NCBI GenBank assembly: GCA_937974565.1
Contig: CALJWL010000016.1
Location: forward strand, 48,667 to 112,666
Source: an uncultured Arenicella sp.
Lineage (GTDB): Bacteria > Pseudomonadota > Gammaproteobacteria > Arenicellales > Arenicellaceae
Length of the DNA: 64,000 nt
Reading direction: 5' to 3'
Position numbers and translations under genes: made by a program. The notes under the pieces were generated by a model. That model was not told the DNA's origin. It saw only the letters and a list, made by a program, of their open reading frames with translations, and did not search any database. This document shows, one piece after another, positions 8,109 through 16,221 of this stretch (its first letter is position 1; the number at the start of each line of letters is the position of its first letter).

Positions 8109-9341
8109 ATGAATTTTGAACACAGCGCCAAGGCGCAAGATTACATTCGACGTATGAAAGCGTTTATGTCTGAATACGTCGAACCCGCTGAAGCAAAAAT
8201 CTATCATGATATGCACGAGATGAACCCTGGTGGTGATTGGAAAAACTGGAAGCTACATCCGCTGCTTGAACAGTTTAAAAGTATGGCGAAAGAGCAAGGG
8301 CTTTGGAATTTGTTTCTTCCCGACACCGACCTTGGGCAGGGCTTAAGTACGTTAGAGTACGCGCCATTAGCGGAACAAACGGGCCGTATGTTGTTTGCGC
8401 CTGAAATATTTAACTGCAATGCGCCGGATACGGGCAATATGGAAGTGTTGTATCACTTTGGCAGTGATGCGCAAAAAGAGCAATGGCTGAAACCATTGTT
8501 GGCTGGGGAAATACGTTCTGTGTTTGGTATGACTGAACCGAGTGTTGCTTCGTCAGACGCGACTAACATGGCGGCCACTATTGAAGAAGACGGTGACAGC
8601 GTCGTGGTTAATGGCCAAAAATGGTGGAGTACGGGCTTAGGCCACCCAAATGCGAAGTTTACTATTTTCATGGGGGTATCTAATCCTGAGAACGACCGCC
8701 ACAACAGGCACGCCATGGTCATTGTTCCGTTGGATACACCGGGTGTTGAGATCAAGCGTATGTTGCAGGCCTTTGGTGATTACGATGCACCTTATGGCCA
8801 CGGAGAGATGCATTTCACAAACGTTAGAGTGCCAAAAGAAAATGTCATTATGGGGATGGGTAAGGGGTTTGCTATCGCGCAAGGTCGCCTTGGTCCAGGT
8901 CGAATTCATCATTGCATGCGCACTATTGGGCTTGCGGAAAAGGCACTTGAATTAGCCATTAAACGGGGCATGCAACGTGTGGCGTTTGGTAAACCAATCA
9001 TCAAATTGGGCGGCAATCAAGAACGTATTGCTCAAGCTAGAATTGCCATCGATCAAGCTCGCTTATTAACGCTTAATGCGGCATGGAAAATTGACAGCGT
9101 TGGTGTAAAAAATTCAATGACTGAGATATCTGCGATTAAAGTAGCGGTTCCGAATATGGCCCAAGAGGTGGTTGATATGGCTATCCAAATGCATGGTGGA
9201 GCGGGTATGTGTAATGACTTCCCGTTAGCGCATTTTGCGGCAGGCGTACGCTCATTGCGATTGGCTGATGGACCTGATGAAGTACATATGGGTATGGTCA
9301 CACGTTTGGAATTGAAAAAATATATGACACTTGAGTCTTAA
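8109..9341 (+). CDS. Acyl-CoA dehydrogenase, ACAD10/11-like
   Basis: FAD-dependent acyl-CoA dehydrogenase family, 410 residues with the usual N-terminal helical, middle beta and C-terminal helical domains. The FAD/substrate motif FGMTEPSVASSDATNM is present, as are WWSTGLGHP and the C-terminal IQMHGGAGMCNDFPL. Where classic enzymes have the catalytic Glu (YEGT), this one reads LADGPDEVH. An Asp at that place is typical, to my knowledge, of the ACAD10/11-like group. The first downstream genes are an SDR and an APH-like kinase; in ACAD11 the kinase and dehydrogenase are fused in one chain. A GGGGACAGGAC ribosome-binding region precedes the ATG. It probably acts on a hydroxyacyl- or branched acyl-CoA; the exact substrate is unknown. 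Confidence 0.93.
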   Translation: MNFEHSAKAQDYIRRMKAFMSEYVEPAEAKIYHDMHEMNPGGDWKNWKLHPLLEQFKSMAKEQGLWNLFLPDTDLGQGLSTLEYAPLAEQTGRMLFAPEIFNCNAPDTGNMEVLYHFGSDAQKEQWLKPLLAGEIRSVFGMTEPSVASSDATNMAATIEEDGDSVVVNGQKWWSTGLGHPNAKFTIFMGVSNPENDRHNRHAMVIVPLDTPGVEIKRMLQAFGDYDAPYGHGEMHFTNVRVPKENVIMGMGKGFAIAQGRLGPGRIHHCMRTIGLAEKALELAIKRGMQRVAFGKPIIKLGGNQERIAQARIAIDQARLLTLNAAWKIDSVGVKNSMTEISAIKVAVPNMAQEVVDMAIQMHGGAGMCNDFPLAHFAAGVRSLRLADGPDEVHMGMVTRLELKKYMTLES

Positions 9342-9384
9342 ATTAAGACAGAATAGCTTTATCGAACACTTTCAATTTTATCTA

Positions 9385-9450
9385 AGTTGTTTAACGCACC
9401 GGCTAGGTGAGACGGTCTGCGAGCCGTTATAGCTAGGCGCGTAAACAACT
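9385..9450. repeat. Long inverted repeat between ACAD and SDR genes
   Basis: Perfect 9-base arms AGTTGTTTA (9385-9393) and TAACAAC-like TAAACAACT (9442-9450) enclose a second smaller stem, CGGCT (9400-9404) with AGCCG (9422-9426). The RNA would fold into a two-tier stem-loop in the leader of the SDR gene at 9485. There is no T-run, so it is not an ordinary intrinsic terminator. Confidence 0.5.
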
Positions 9451-9484
9451 AACACTGTCAACGTTAACGGTTGGTTTAAGCACA

Positions 9485-10294
9485 ATGAAAAAGATACTTA
9501 TTACTGGCGCCGGCTCTGGTTTAGGTCGCGCACTTGCTTTGCGTTATGCAAGCGGAGGCAGTGAAATTTGCGTTGCTGATGTCAATCAAGAAGGTGGCGA
9601 ACAGACGGTTCAGATGATCAATGAAAAGGGCGGTTCTGCGTTTTACATGAGTTGCGATATTACTCAGCAGTGGGATGTCGATAAGTTGGCGATCACACTG
9701 GCGGAGCGTTGGGGAGGGGTAGACATGTTGGTTAATAACGCTGGCGTGGCAACCGCAGGTCAATTGGAATACGAAAGCATGGAGCAATGGCAGTGGGTGT
9801 TGGACATTAATTTAATGGGCCACGTCCGAATGACCAAAGGCATGTTGCCATTATTACGTAAGAGTACCAGTGTAGACAAAGACATCATTAACATTGCTTC
9901 TCAAGCGGGCATTACTGCAGCGCCGGGTATGGGAAGCTACTGTGTTTCAAAAGCCGCCATGGTCAGCTTATCCGAAACATTGCATCTAGAGTTGGCGCCC
10001 GAAGGCATTCACGTCAGTGTTGTGTGCCCAGCATTTTTTGATACCAATTTAAACAAGTCGCTTAGAAGCGGTGATCAGAAAATGCAAAATGTGGTCGATA
10101 AAATGATTAAAAAATCCGGCGTGTCGGCTGATTCAATCGCCGACAAGGTTGTTGCTGGAGTCAACGCACGCAAGTACATGATATTGACCCACAAAGAAGG
10201 TATTAAAGCGTATCGTCTAAAGCGGTATTTGCCTATTGAGCGCTATTTGAGCATGGTTAAAAAGCGTACCGCTAAATACGTAAAAAAGAGCTAG
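9485..10294 (+). CDS. Short-chain dehydrogenase/reductase (SDR)
   Basis: A classical SDR with Rossmann fold: ITGAGSGLGRALALRYA is the nucleotide-binding TGxxxGxG motif, DMLVNNAGVATAG holds the NNAG motif, and the catalytic Ser and YxxxK read IASQAGITAAPGMGSYCVSK. An acidic residue after the second strand (CVADVNQEGG) suggests NAD preference. 269 residues; the C-terminal extension (KAYRLKRYLPIERYLSMVKKR) is basic and slightly longer than the core, which is common in SDRs acting on lipid-like substrates. It sits in the ACAD-SDR-kinase-phosphatase-SDR series and probably oxidises or reduces a hydroxyacyl or keto intermediate. The substrate cannot be stated. Confidence 0.9.
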   Translation: MKKILITGAGSGLGRALALRYASGGSEICVADVNQEGGEQTVQMINEKGGSAFYMSCDITQQWDVDKLAITLAERWGGVDMLVNNAGVATAGQLEYESMEQWQWVLDINLMGHVRMTKGMLPLLRKSTSVDKDIINIASQAGITAAPGMGSYCVSKAAMVSLSETLHLELAPEGIHVSVVCPAFFDTNLNKSLRSGDQKMQNVVDKMIKKSGVSADSIADKVVAGVNARKYMILTHKEGIKAYRLKRYLPIERYLSMVKKRTAKYVKKS

Positions 10295-10345
10295 CGACTC
10301 TTTCAATTTCATTTACTGGCCCACACCAATTTTAGAGAAATAACC

Positions 10346-11413
10346 ATGAGTGATGTTAACATTGATGCCGCAGGCAATGTTCGTACTGGGGAGGAGCTGG
10401 ATTTATCCGCACTCAACCCATGGCTACTTGAGCAAATTTCAGGAATATCAGGTGTACCCAACGTCACTCAGTATTCTGGCGGTGCCTCGAATTGGACTTA
10501 TTGTTTGAGTTACCCTGAAAAAGAAGTGGTGTTGCGCCGAGCCCCTGCGGGTACCAAGGCTAAGGGGGCACATGACATGGGACGTGAGCATCGCTTGCAA
10601 GCCGCGCTTAAGCCTGTGTACCCATACGTTCCTGAAATGCTGGCCTACAGTGATGATGAAGCGCTAATTGGAACCGAATTTTATGTGATGGAAAAGTTGA
10701 ACGGCTTGATTCCTCGCAAAAACATGCCTCGTGGGCTAGAGATAACAAAAGAGCAGACACGCAAGCTTTGTACCAATGCAATTGACGGTTTAGTTAAGCT
10801 ACATTCAGTGGACTATCAAGCTGCTGGCTTAGATCATTTAGGCAAAGGGGGCGGGTACACTGAGCGCCAAATTGAAGGTTGGATTCATCGTTATACCAAA
10901 GCCAAAACGTGGAATGTGCCCAGTGGCAAAAAAGTAATGAATTGGTTGTCTGAGAATACGCCAGCCAAAGAAATTATATGCCTCACTCACAATGATTATC
11001 GGCTTGATAATCTAGTGTTAGACACAAAAGACCCTACCCAAATTATTGGTGTACTTGATTGGGAGCTAGCCACATTAGGTGATCCATTGATGGATTTGGG
11101 CAACTCACTTGCCTATTGGGTGGAAGCAGGGGACGACCGGTTGGCACAAAGCACTCGGCGACAACCTACGCATATGGCGGGCATGATGACGCGCCAAGAA
11201 GTGGTTGATTACTATTTGAAAAGAACAAATTTTGATGTCGACGATATGCGGTTCTACGAAGTTTATGGTTTGTTTCGTTTAGCGGGTATTGCGCAACAAA
11301 TTTACTATCGATACCATCATAAGCAAACTGACAATCCGGCGTTTAAACATATATGGTTTTTTGTGAACTACCTTTTTTATCGCTGTAAAAAAGTGATCAA
11401 GCGAGGTAAATAA
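10346..11413 (+). CDS. APH-like phosphotransferase (ACAD10/11 N-domain or LvaA-like kinase)
   Basis: Aminoglycoside-phosphotransferase/choline-kinase fold, 355 residues. The glycine-rich N-lobe reads TQYSGGASNWTYCL, followed by VVLRRAPAGTKAKGAHDM with a phosphate-contacting segment. The catalytic loop is LTHNDYRLDNLVLD and the metal-binding Asp lies in VLDWELATLGDPLMDLG. This motif set is that of the family fused to ACAD in ACAD10/11, and of LvaA, known to phosphorylate 4-hydroxyacyl-CoA so that phosphate can be eliminated. Its position two genes after an ACAD10/11-like dehydrogenase supports that role. Antibiotic resistance is unlikely. The next gene starts on its stop codon (TAATG overlap), implying translational coupling. 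Confidence 0.88.
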   Translation: MSDVNIDAAGNVRTGEELDLSALNPWLLEQISGISGVPNVTQYSGGASNWTYCLSYPEKEVVLRRAPAGTKAKGAHDMGREHRLQAALKPVYPYVPEMLAYSDDEALIGTEFYVMEKLNGLIPRKNMPRGLEITKEQTRKLCTNAIDGLVKLHSVDYQAAGLDHLGKGGGYTERQIEGWIHRYTKAKTWNVPSGKKVMNWLSENTPAKEIICLTHNDYRLDNLVLDTKDPTQIIGVLDWELATLGDPLMDLGNSLAYWVEAGDDRLAQSTRRQPTHMAGMMTRQEVVDYYLKRTNFDVDDMRFYEVYGLFRLAGIAQQIYYRYHHKQTDNPAFKHIWFFVNYLFYRCKKVIKRGK

Positions 11414-12117
11414 TGGCCATTGTTTATTTAATACGTCATGGCCAAGCTTCATTTGGTAAAGACAATTACGATGAGCTATCCGAGCTTGGTCAGAGTCAGG
11501 CAGCACGCTTGGGAGTTGTGCTAGCTCAGCGCATACCTCAGTTTGATGTAATAACACTGGGCAGTATGTGGCGGCACCAGCAGACGGCTACGCACTGTTT
11601 GGCTGAATTTGGTGTGACGTATCAAGATGCACAACCTAGAGTAGATGCAGGGTGGAACGAATACGATCACCAAGAAATTTTGCGGGTGTATAGACCTGAG
11701 TTTGAGAACGCAACTAAGATGACCGCATTCATTCGACAACAAGAAAATCCTAAGCGTTTTTTTGAAGCCGAGTTCAATGCGGCTATTAATCGTTGGATTG
11801 CCGGCGACAATGACGGTGACTACAGTGAAACTTGGAGCGATTTTTCCAGGCGTGTCCACGGCGCTTTAGACAAGGTTCTTAGCAATCATTCATCCGCCAA
11901 ATCTATTGCTGTGTTCACCTCTGGTGGGCCAATTTCGTTGTTAAGTCAGTCATTACTAGGGGTTCCAGCACAGCACATAATGCGCATGAACTGGACCTTG
12001 ATGAATTGTGGCGTCACTAAAGTCGTCACGACTGACTCACGCAGGTTTATTGCTTCATTGAACGAACACACGCATTTTGAAGGCCCCGATAATAAATGGC
12101 TGATTACATACACCTAA
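11413..12117 (+). CDS. Histidine phosphatase superfamily protein (PGAM-like) with altered second active-site residue
   Basis: The N-terminal LIRHGQASFGKDNYDELSEL contains the RHG catalytic motif of the phosphoglycerate-mutase-like superfamily, so the phospho-accepting His is present. In most members the second catalytic His lies in a SHGG motif near the C-terminus. Here that segment reads AVFTSGGPISLLSQSL, with Ser in place of His. The protein may still be active, since such a TSGG variant seems to recur in this branch, or it may be a binding protein. It is translationally coupled to the APH-like kinase, suggesting a paired kinase/phosphatase role on the same phospho-intermediate or a rescue function. 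234 residues, cytoplasmic. Confidence 0.85.
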   Translation: MAIVYLIRHGQASFGKDNYDELSELGQSQAARLGVVLAQRIPQFDVITLGSMWRHQQTATHCLAEFGVTYQDAQPRVDAGWNEYDHQEILRVYRPEFENATKMTAFIRQQENPKRFFEAEFNAAINRWIAGDNDGDYSETWSDFSRRVHGALDKVLSNHSSAKSIAVFTSGGPISLLSQSLLGVPAQHIMRMNWTLMNCGVTKVVTTDSRRFIASLNEHTHFEGPDNKWLITYT

Positions 12118-12198
12118 ACAGCTGGGCAGACACCCCAATAGCCAAACATTAGACAGCGCTACTAGCGCGGCACTTTATTAAGAAGTGAGGACGAATTT

Positions 12199-12948
12199 AT
12201 GAGCAGACAACACATTTTAATCACCGGTGCAAGCTCAGGATTGGGTTACACCATGGCCAAAATGTACGCCCAACAAGGGAAGAGTTTGGCTTTGTGCGCG
12301 CGCCGTACTGAGCGCCTAGAAGAACTTAAGAAAGAGATTTTGGAGTTAAACCCCAATGCCACTGTCTTTGTTCGCGAGTTAGACGTCAACAACCACGATC
12401 AAGTATTTGAGGTGTTCAAGGCATTTATTGATGATTTAGGTTACATTGACCGTGTAATTGTAAATGCCGGTATGGGTAAAGGGGCCTCTCTTGGCACGGG
12501 ATATTTCCATGCAAACAAACAAACGGCGATCACTAATTTTGTTTCCGCCATTGCGCAATGCGAAGCGGCACTGGAACATTTTCGTGAACAGAACCATGGT
12601 CACTTAGTGATGATTTCATCTGTCAGCGCCGTGCGCGGGTTTCGTCGAGCAATGACGGTTTACGCTGCCACTAAAGCCGCCGTCTCATCTTTAACTGAAG
12701 GCATTCGGGTTGATTTATTAAATACCCCGATTAAAGCCACTACCATTCACCCTGGCTTTATTCGAAGTGAGATCAATGAAAAAGTAAAAGCCGTTCCATT
12801 TATGGTAGACACCGAAACCGGTTGTCGTGCCATTTTAAAAGCCATCGATAAAGAAGGTGCAAATTACTACGTGCCCAGTTGGCCATGGGAAGTCATGGTG
12901 CGTGTAATGAGAATTGCGCCATTAAAGTATTTAACTAAAATGAGCTAG
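12199..12948 (+). CDS. Short-chain dehydrogenase/reductase (SDR)
   Basis: Second SDR of the cluster, 249 residues. It shows ILITGASSGLGYTMAKMYA (cofactor loop), LALCARRTERLEELKKE with an Arg pair after the second strand that favours NADPH, VIVNAGMGKGASLG (NAG motif), and the active-site Ser in VMISSVSAVRG with YAATK for the catalytic Tyr and Lys. The C-terminal WPWEVMVRVMRIAPLKYL is hydrophobic, as in SDRs of lipid metabolism. It closes the LysR-adjacent series and likely acts on an intermediate of the same pathway. Compared with the SDR at 9485 it probably uses the other cofactor, which would fit one oxidation and one reduction step. Confidence 0.9.
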   Translation: MSRQHILITGASSGLGYTMAKMYAQQGKSLALCARRTERLEELKKEILELNPNATVFVRELDVNNHDQVFEVFKAFIDDLGYIDRVIVNAGMGKGASLGTGYFHANKQTAITNFVSAIAQCEAALEHFREQNHGHLVMISSVSAVRGFRRAMTVYAATKAAVSSLTEGIRVDLLNTPIKATTIHPGFIRSEINEKVKAVPFMVDTETGCRAILKAIDKEGANYYVPSWPWEVMVRVMRIAPLKYLTKMS

Positions 12949-13253
12949 ATTTTTACTCGTTAATCAGGCCATCTAAGGTTTAAGAATGGGCGAGCATTGT
13001 CTGGGGACTTGTGACAAGAACGGTTAAGCCGACCTTCCTTGTGTAAAAACACTTTACGCCGATATGGGGGGCACGGGCAGTGCGGATGAGGCATGAGGTA
13101 AACCGTTGCAACCCAAGCAAAGGTTGTTTGATTGCAATTCACATGAGGTTGTGAAAAAGCTTCAAACCGTCAAATACAATTCCATATGACAACCGAGTTA
13201 AACTTAAGTGATGTTGTTATTCATTGAATACTTGTAAATAATGAGGCTGCCTT
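12949..13253. other. 305-base intergenic region upstream of the 599-aa ACAD
   Basis: No convincing gene. One inverted repeat, TTCACA-N6-TGTGAA, spans 13138-13155 and could be an operator for the ACAD at 13254. It has the half-sites of a CRP site in reversed order, so it is not a standard CRP box. The stretch 12960-13142 has an open minus frame with a Cys/His-rich start, which I do not trust as coding. Confidence 0.4.
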
Positions 13254-15053
13254 ATGTCTACTATTGTTAATCGTCGTGACCTTGATTTTTTGCTCTATGA
13301 AACCCTAGGTCTTGACAGTCTGTTAGAGGCCCCGCGTTTTTCCGATTACGATAAAGACGCCATTGATGCCATTTTTGATTTGTCACAGTCGATTGCTGAA
13401 GAGGTGTTTCAGCCATTTGCCGCCCAATTAGATGACAATGAACCCAAGTACATCGATGGTAAAGTGGAGATCATTCCGCAGGTTCGAGAAGCCTTAGACG
13501 CCTATAAAGAAGCTGGCTTATTTATGACACCTTACGATGCTGATATTGGCGGCATGCAATTGCCATGGATGGTGCATCAGGCGCTGAATTCGATGTTCGT
13601 GTGTGCGAATACCTCGGTATCAAATTACGCGTTTCTGACTCAAGGGGCCGCCAATATGCTGCACGCTTGTGGCTCAAAGGAGCTTCAAGATAAGTTTTTG
13701 CCTAATATGCTGGCGGGCGAATGGTTTGGCACCATGTGTTTATCAGAACCGCAAGCCGGCTCGTCACTGTCGGACATTCGTACCAAAGCGGAAAAATTAG
13801 ACGATGGACGCTATAAAATCACCGGCACGAAAATGTGGATATCGGGCGGAGACCACGAACTAACGGATAATATTATTCACATGGTACTGGCAAAGATTCC
13901 TGGGGCGCCACCGGGGGTAAAAGGAATTTCATTATTCTTAGTACCTAAGAATAATGTGAATGACGATGGCCGTATTGGCGATTCGAATAACGTCGCACTG
14001 GCGGGGCTCAACCATAAAATGGGGCATCGTGGCACCACTAACTGCTTATTAAATTTTGGTGAATCAGGCGACACCATTGGCTACTTGGTTGGGGGTGAAA
14101 ATCAAGGGTTGGCTAATATGTTTCACATGATGAACGAAGCACGAATTGGTGTTGGCATGGCCGCCACTGTGATTGCTCTGGGTGGCTATTTATATTCACT
14201 GGATTACGCTCGCAATCGCCCTCAAGGCCGCCACCTCACAAACAAAGACCCTGAAACACCGATGGTGATGATCTCTGAACACGCGGATGTCAAACGCTTA
14301 TTGATGACCCAGAAGGCCTACGTTGAGGGCGCGTTGGCGTTAATGTATTACGCCGCCAATCTGTTAGACCAGATTAAGATTTCAGACGACCAACAAGAGA
14401 AGAACACACTGAATCTATTGCTTGAATTACTCACGCCCATTTGCAAATCATGGCCGTCGGAGTTTTGTTTAGAGGCCAATAAGCACGCTATTCAAATTCT
14501 AGGTGGTTATGGTTATACACGTGAATACCCTGTTGAGCGGCTGTACCGAGATAATCGTTTAAACCACATTCATGAAGGCACGCACGCTATTCATGGTTTA
14601 GACATTATGGGGCGTAAGGTGCGTATTGCCGACGGTGCAGCGCTTAAAGCGTTGGCTGCGCAGGTCATGAGTACCATTGAACAAGCATCACAGTGGGGTG
14701 GGCTATCGCAACATGGCCAAGATTTAAGTGCCTCCTTGAAAGTTGTGCAAACCACGTTAGAATCGGTGAGTAAGGCCAATGACCCATCGCTCGCACTCGC
14801 TAATGCCACTCTGTTTTTAGATGCAATGGGGCACGTAGTCATTGCTTGGATGTGGTTAAAACAGGCGGTTGCCGCACAAAAAGGGTTAGCCACGGGTATA
14901 CCCGCAGACAAGGCTTTTTATGAAGGTAAACTGGCGGCGTGCCAGTTCTTTTATCGTTATGAGTTGCCTAAAGCAATTTGTCAGTTTGAATTAGTAGCAA
15001 AAGTGGATGACACTTGCTTTAATCTCACTGCTGAACAATTTATCGGGACATAG
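13254..15053 (+). CDS. Acyl-CoA dehydrogenase with C-terminal extension (DmdC-like)
   Basis: 599 residues: a full ACAD core followed by an extra C-terminal helical domain of the kind found in DmdC (3-methylmercaptopropionyl-CoA dehydrogenase) and related long ACADs. Core motifs are TMCLSEPQAGSSLSDIRTKA and WISGGDHELTDN. The catalytic Glu is retained in HIHEGTHAIHGLDIMGRK. The C-terminal part (DAMGHVVIAWMWLKQAVAA, then FYEGKLAACQFFYRYELPK) matches that extension. Real DMSP catabolism is not implied: many long ACADs of this family act on medium or long acyl-CoAs. It is separated from the upstream cluster by 305 bases and has its own leader. Confidence 0.92.
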   Translation: MSTIVNRRDLDFLLYETLGLDSLLEAPRFSDYDKDAIDAIFDLSQSIAEEVFQPFAAQLDDNEPKYIDGKVEIIPQVREALDAYKEAGLFMTPYDADIGGMQLPWMVHQALNSMFVCANTSVSNYAFLTQGAANMLHACGSKELQDKFLPNMLAGEWFGTMCLSEPQAGSSLSDIRTKAEKLDDGRYKITGTKMWISGGDHELTDNIIHMVLAKIPGAPPGVKGISLFLVPKNNVNDDGRIGDSNNVALAGLNHKMGHRGTTNCLLNFGESGDTIGYLVGGENQGLANMFHMMNEARIGVGMAATVIALGGYLYSLDYARNRPQGRHLTNKDPETPMVMISEHADVKRLLMTQKAYVEGALALMYYAANLLDQIKISDDQQEKNTLNLLLELLTPICKSWPSEFCLEANKHAIQILGGYGYTREYPVERLYRDNRLNHIHEGTHAIHGLDIMGRKVRIADGAALKALAAQVMSTIEQASQWGGLSQHGQDLSASLKVVQTTLESVSKANDPSLALANATLFLDAMGHVVIAWMWLKQAVAAQKGLATGIPADKAFYEGKLAACQFFYRYELPKAICQFELVAKVDDTCFNLTAEQFIGT

Positions 15054-15394
15054 CCGGTTTTGGCCCGGCGCTGGTTGCTTTAATTAAACGATGGGTTATA
15101 TATTCTTTGAAGAAAAGCCAATAAACCCCCAATCAGATCAAAGGCTTACTTTTTAAACTACGCATTAACGATCTACGTCAAAAATGAACTCAGTGTGTGG
15201 TCGATGATGGGGCGTTAATGATATTAATCATGCTCGACGCAATTTTAATGGTTGGACATTGATGCGCTTAGTGTGAGCATTGCGTGCCTGAATCTCGTTA
15301 ATAAACACAAAACAATCAATACACTGGCTTCATAAGTCGCCTGTAGACTTGTTGCGAGTTAAACCATTATCCTACCCATGTATGGAGCAATTTT
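15054..15394. other. 341-base intergenic region upstream of the YceI gene
   Basis: No gene or clear repeat seen. The yceI-like gene at 15395 is preceded by a GGAG ribosome binding site at about 15383. The region is presumably its leader and promoter, but I could not single out a convincing promoter or operator. Confidence 0.4.
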
Positions 15395-16057
15395 ATGTTT
15401 AAAAATTCTTTTCTTTTTTCAGTGGCTAAATCAGTGGCGATTTCTGGCGCGGTTTTTTTCAGTTATGCCAGCGCTGCATTGAGCGATGACCAAGGCTCGG
15501 TTCTTGAGGGCATTCCTTCGGGTACCTATTCCGTAGACCTCACTCATGCAAGTGTGATTTGGAAAGTCAGTCACTTTGGATTTTCTACTTACGTTGGTCG
15601 GTTTAACAATTTCACGGCCGAAATAGACCTTAATGTTGAAGACTTCACTAAAAGCTCTGTTGCGGTGGACATCAACGTCAACTCAATCGATACGGCGTAC
15701 CCCAACCCAGAAAAAGAAGATTTTGATAAAAAGCTTTCGCAAAATTGGTTAAAGTCCGAAGAGGCGCCATCAATCACGTTTGTTAGCACCTCTGTGAGTC
15801 CCTTAGATGGTCAAAATTTCACCATCGACGGTGAGATGAGTATGGCGGGCCAGACACACCCAGTCACTCTGAATGCGAAGGTAAATGGTTCGACACCAAG
15901 CCACCCGTTCGTTAAAAAGCCATTGGTTGGGTTTTCGGCTACCGCAACGATTGATCGCACAACATGGGGCGTGAGTAAATACGCACCGCAAGTGGGTGCT
16001 GAGGTTGCGGTGGAAATTCAAGGCGAGTTTATAAAATCCAACTCATTACCTGAATAA
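15395..16057 (+). CDS. YceI-family periplasmic lipid-binding-type protein
   Basis: 220 residues with an N-terminal signal peptide (hydrophobic VAISGAVFFSYASAALS, cleavage near the ASA). The mature protein begins with the YceI lipocalin-like pattern GTYSVDLTHASVIWKVSHFG, then FSTYVGRFNNFTAEID. It continues with AVDININ-like strands (SSVAVDINVNSIDT) and ends with GFSATATIDRTTWGVSKYAP. YceI proteins form a beta-barrel that binds polyprenyl or other amphiphilic ligands in the periplasm; the exact role here is unknown. A 12-base perfect stem-loop follows the stop codon, and the next gene is a separate RND-family protein. Confidence 0.92.
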   Translation: MFKNSFLFSVAKSVAISGAVFFSYASAALSDDQGSVLEGIPSGTYSVDLTHASVIWKVSHFGFSTYVGRFNNFTAEIDLNVEDFTKSSVAVDINVNSIDTAYPNPEKEDFDKKLSQNWLKSEEAPSITFVSTSVSPLDGQNFTIDGEMSMAGQTHPVTLNAKVNGSTPSHPFVKKPLVGFSATATIDRTTWGVSKYAPQVGAEVAVEIQGEFIKSNSLPE

Positions 16058-16074
16058 GTGCCCTGCAGCGCCTG

Positions 16075-16110
16075 TAAACTGGCCTCAGTGAGGTAACCGA
16101 GGCCAGTTTA
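16075..16110 (+). terminator. Stem-loop after yceI-like gene
   Basis: TAAACTGGCCTC (16075-16086) pairs perfectly with GAGGCCAGTTTA (16099-16110) across a 12-base loop. The stem is strong, but the sequence after it (TGTTATTGATTCTT) is only moderately T-rich, so it may act as an attenuating or bidirectional terminator. Confidence 0.6.
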
Positions 16111-16221
16111 TGTTATTGATTCTTACTCAAACGCGCTTTTAATCGTGCTTCACACTCATTATTTACCCGTCAGACACACGCATGTTAACGGGGCCATAGC
16201 AACGCGTAAACATTTTTAATC

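Noticed and set aside
10346..11413. Aminoglycoside resistance kinase
   Set aside because: Although it has the APH fold, its motifs and neighbours match the ACAD-associated branch.
12960..13142. Minus-strand frame of 60 codons with a Cys/His-rich beginning
   Set aside because: The end (PFLNLRWPD) faintly recalls a zinc-ribbon transposase start, but the match is too weak and the frame has no ribosome binding site.
13138..13155. CRP binding site
   Set aside because: The half-sites are in the reverse order (TTCACA-N6-TGTGAA instead of TGTGA-N6-TCACA).
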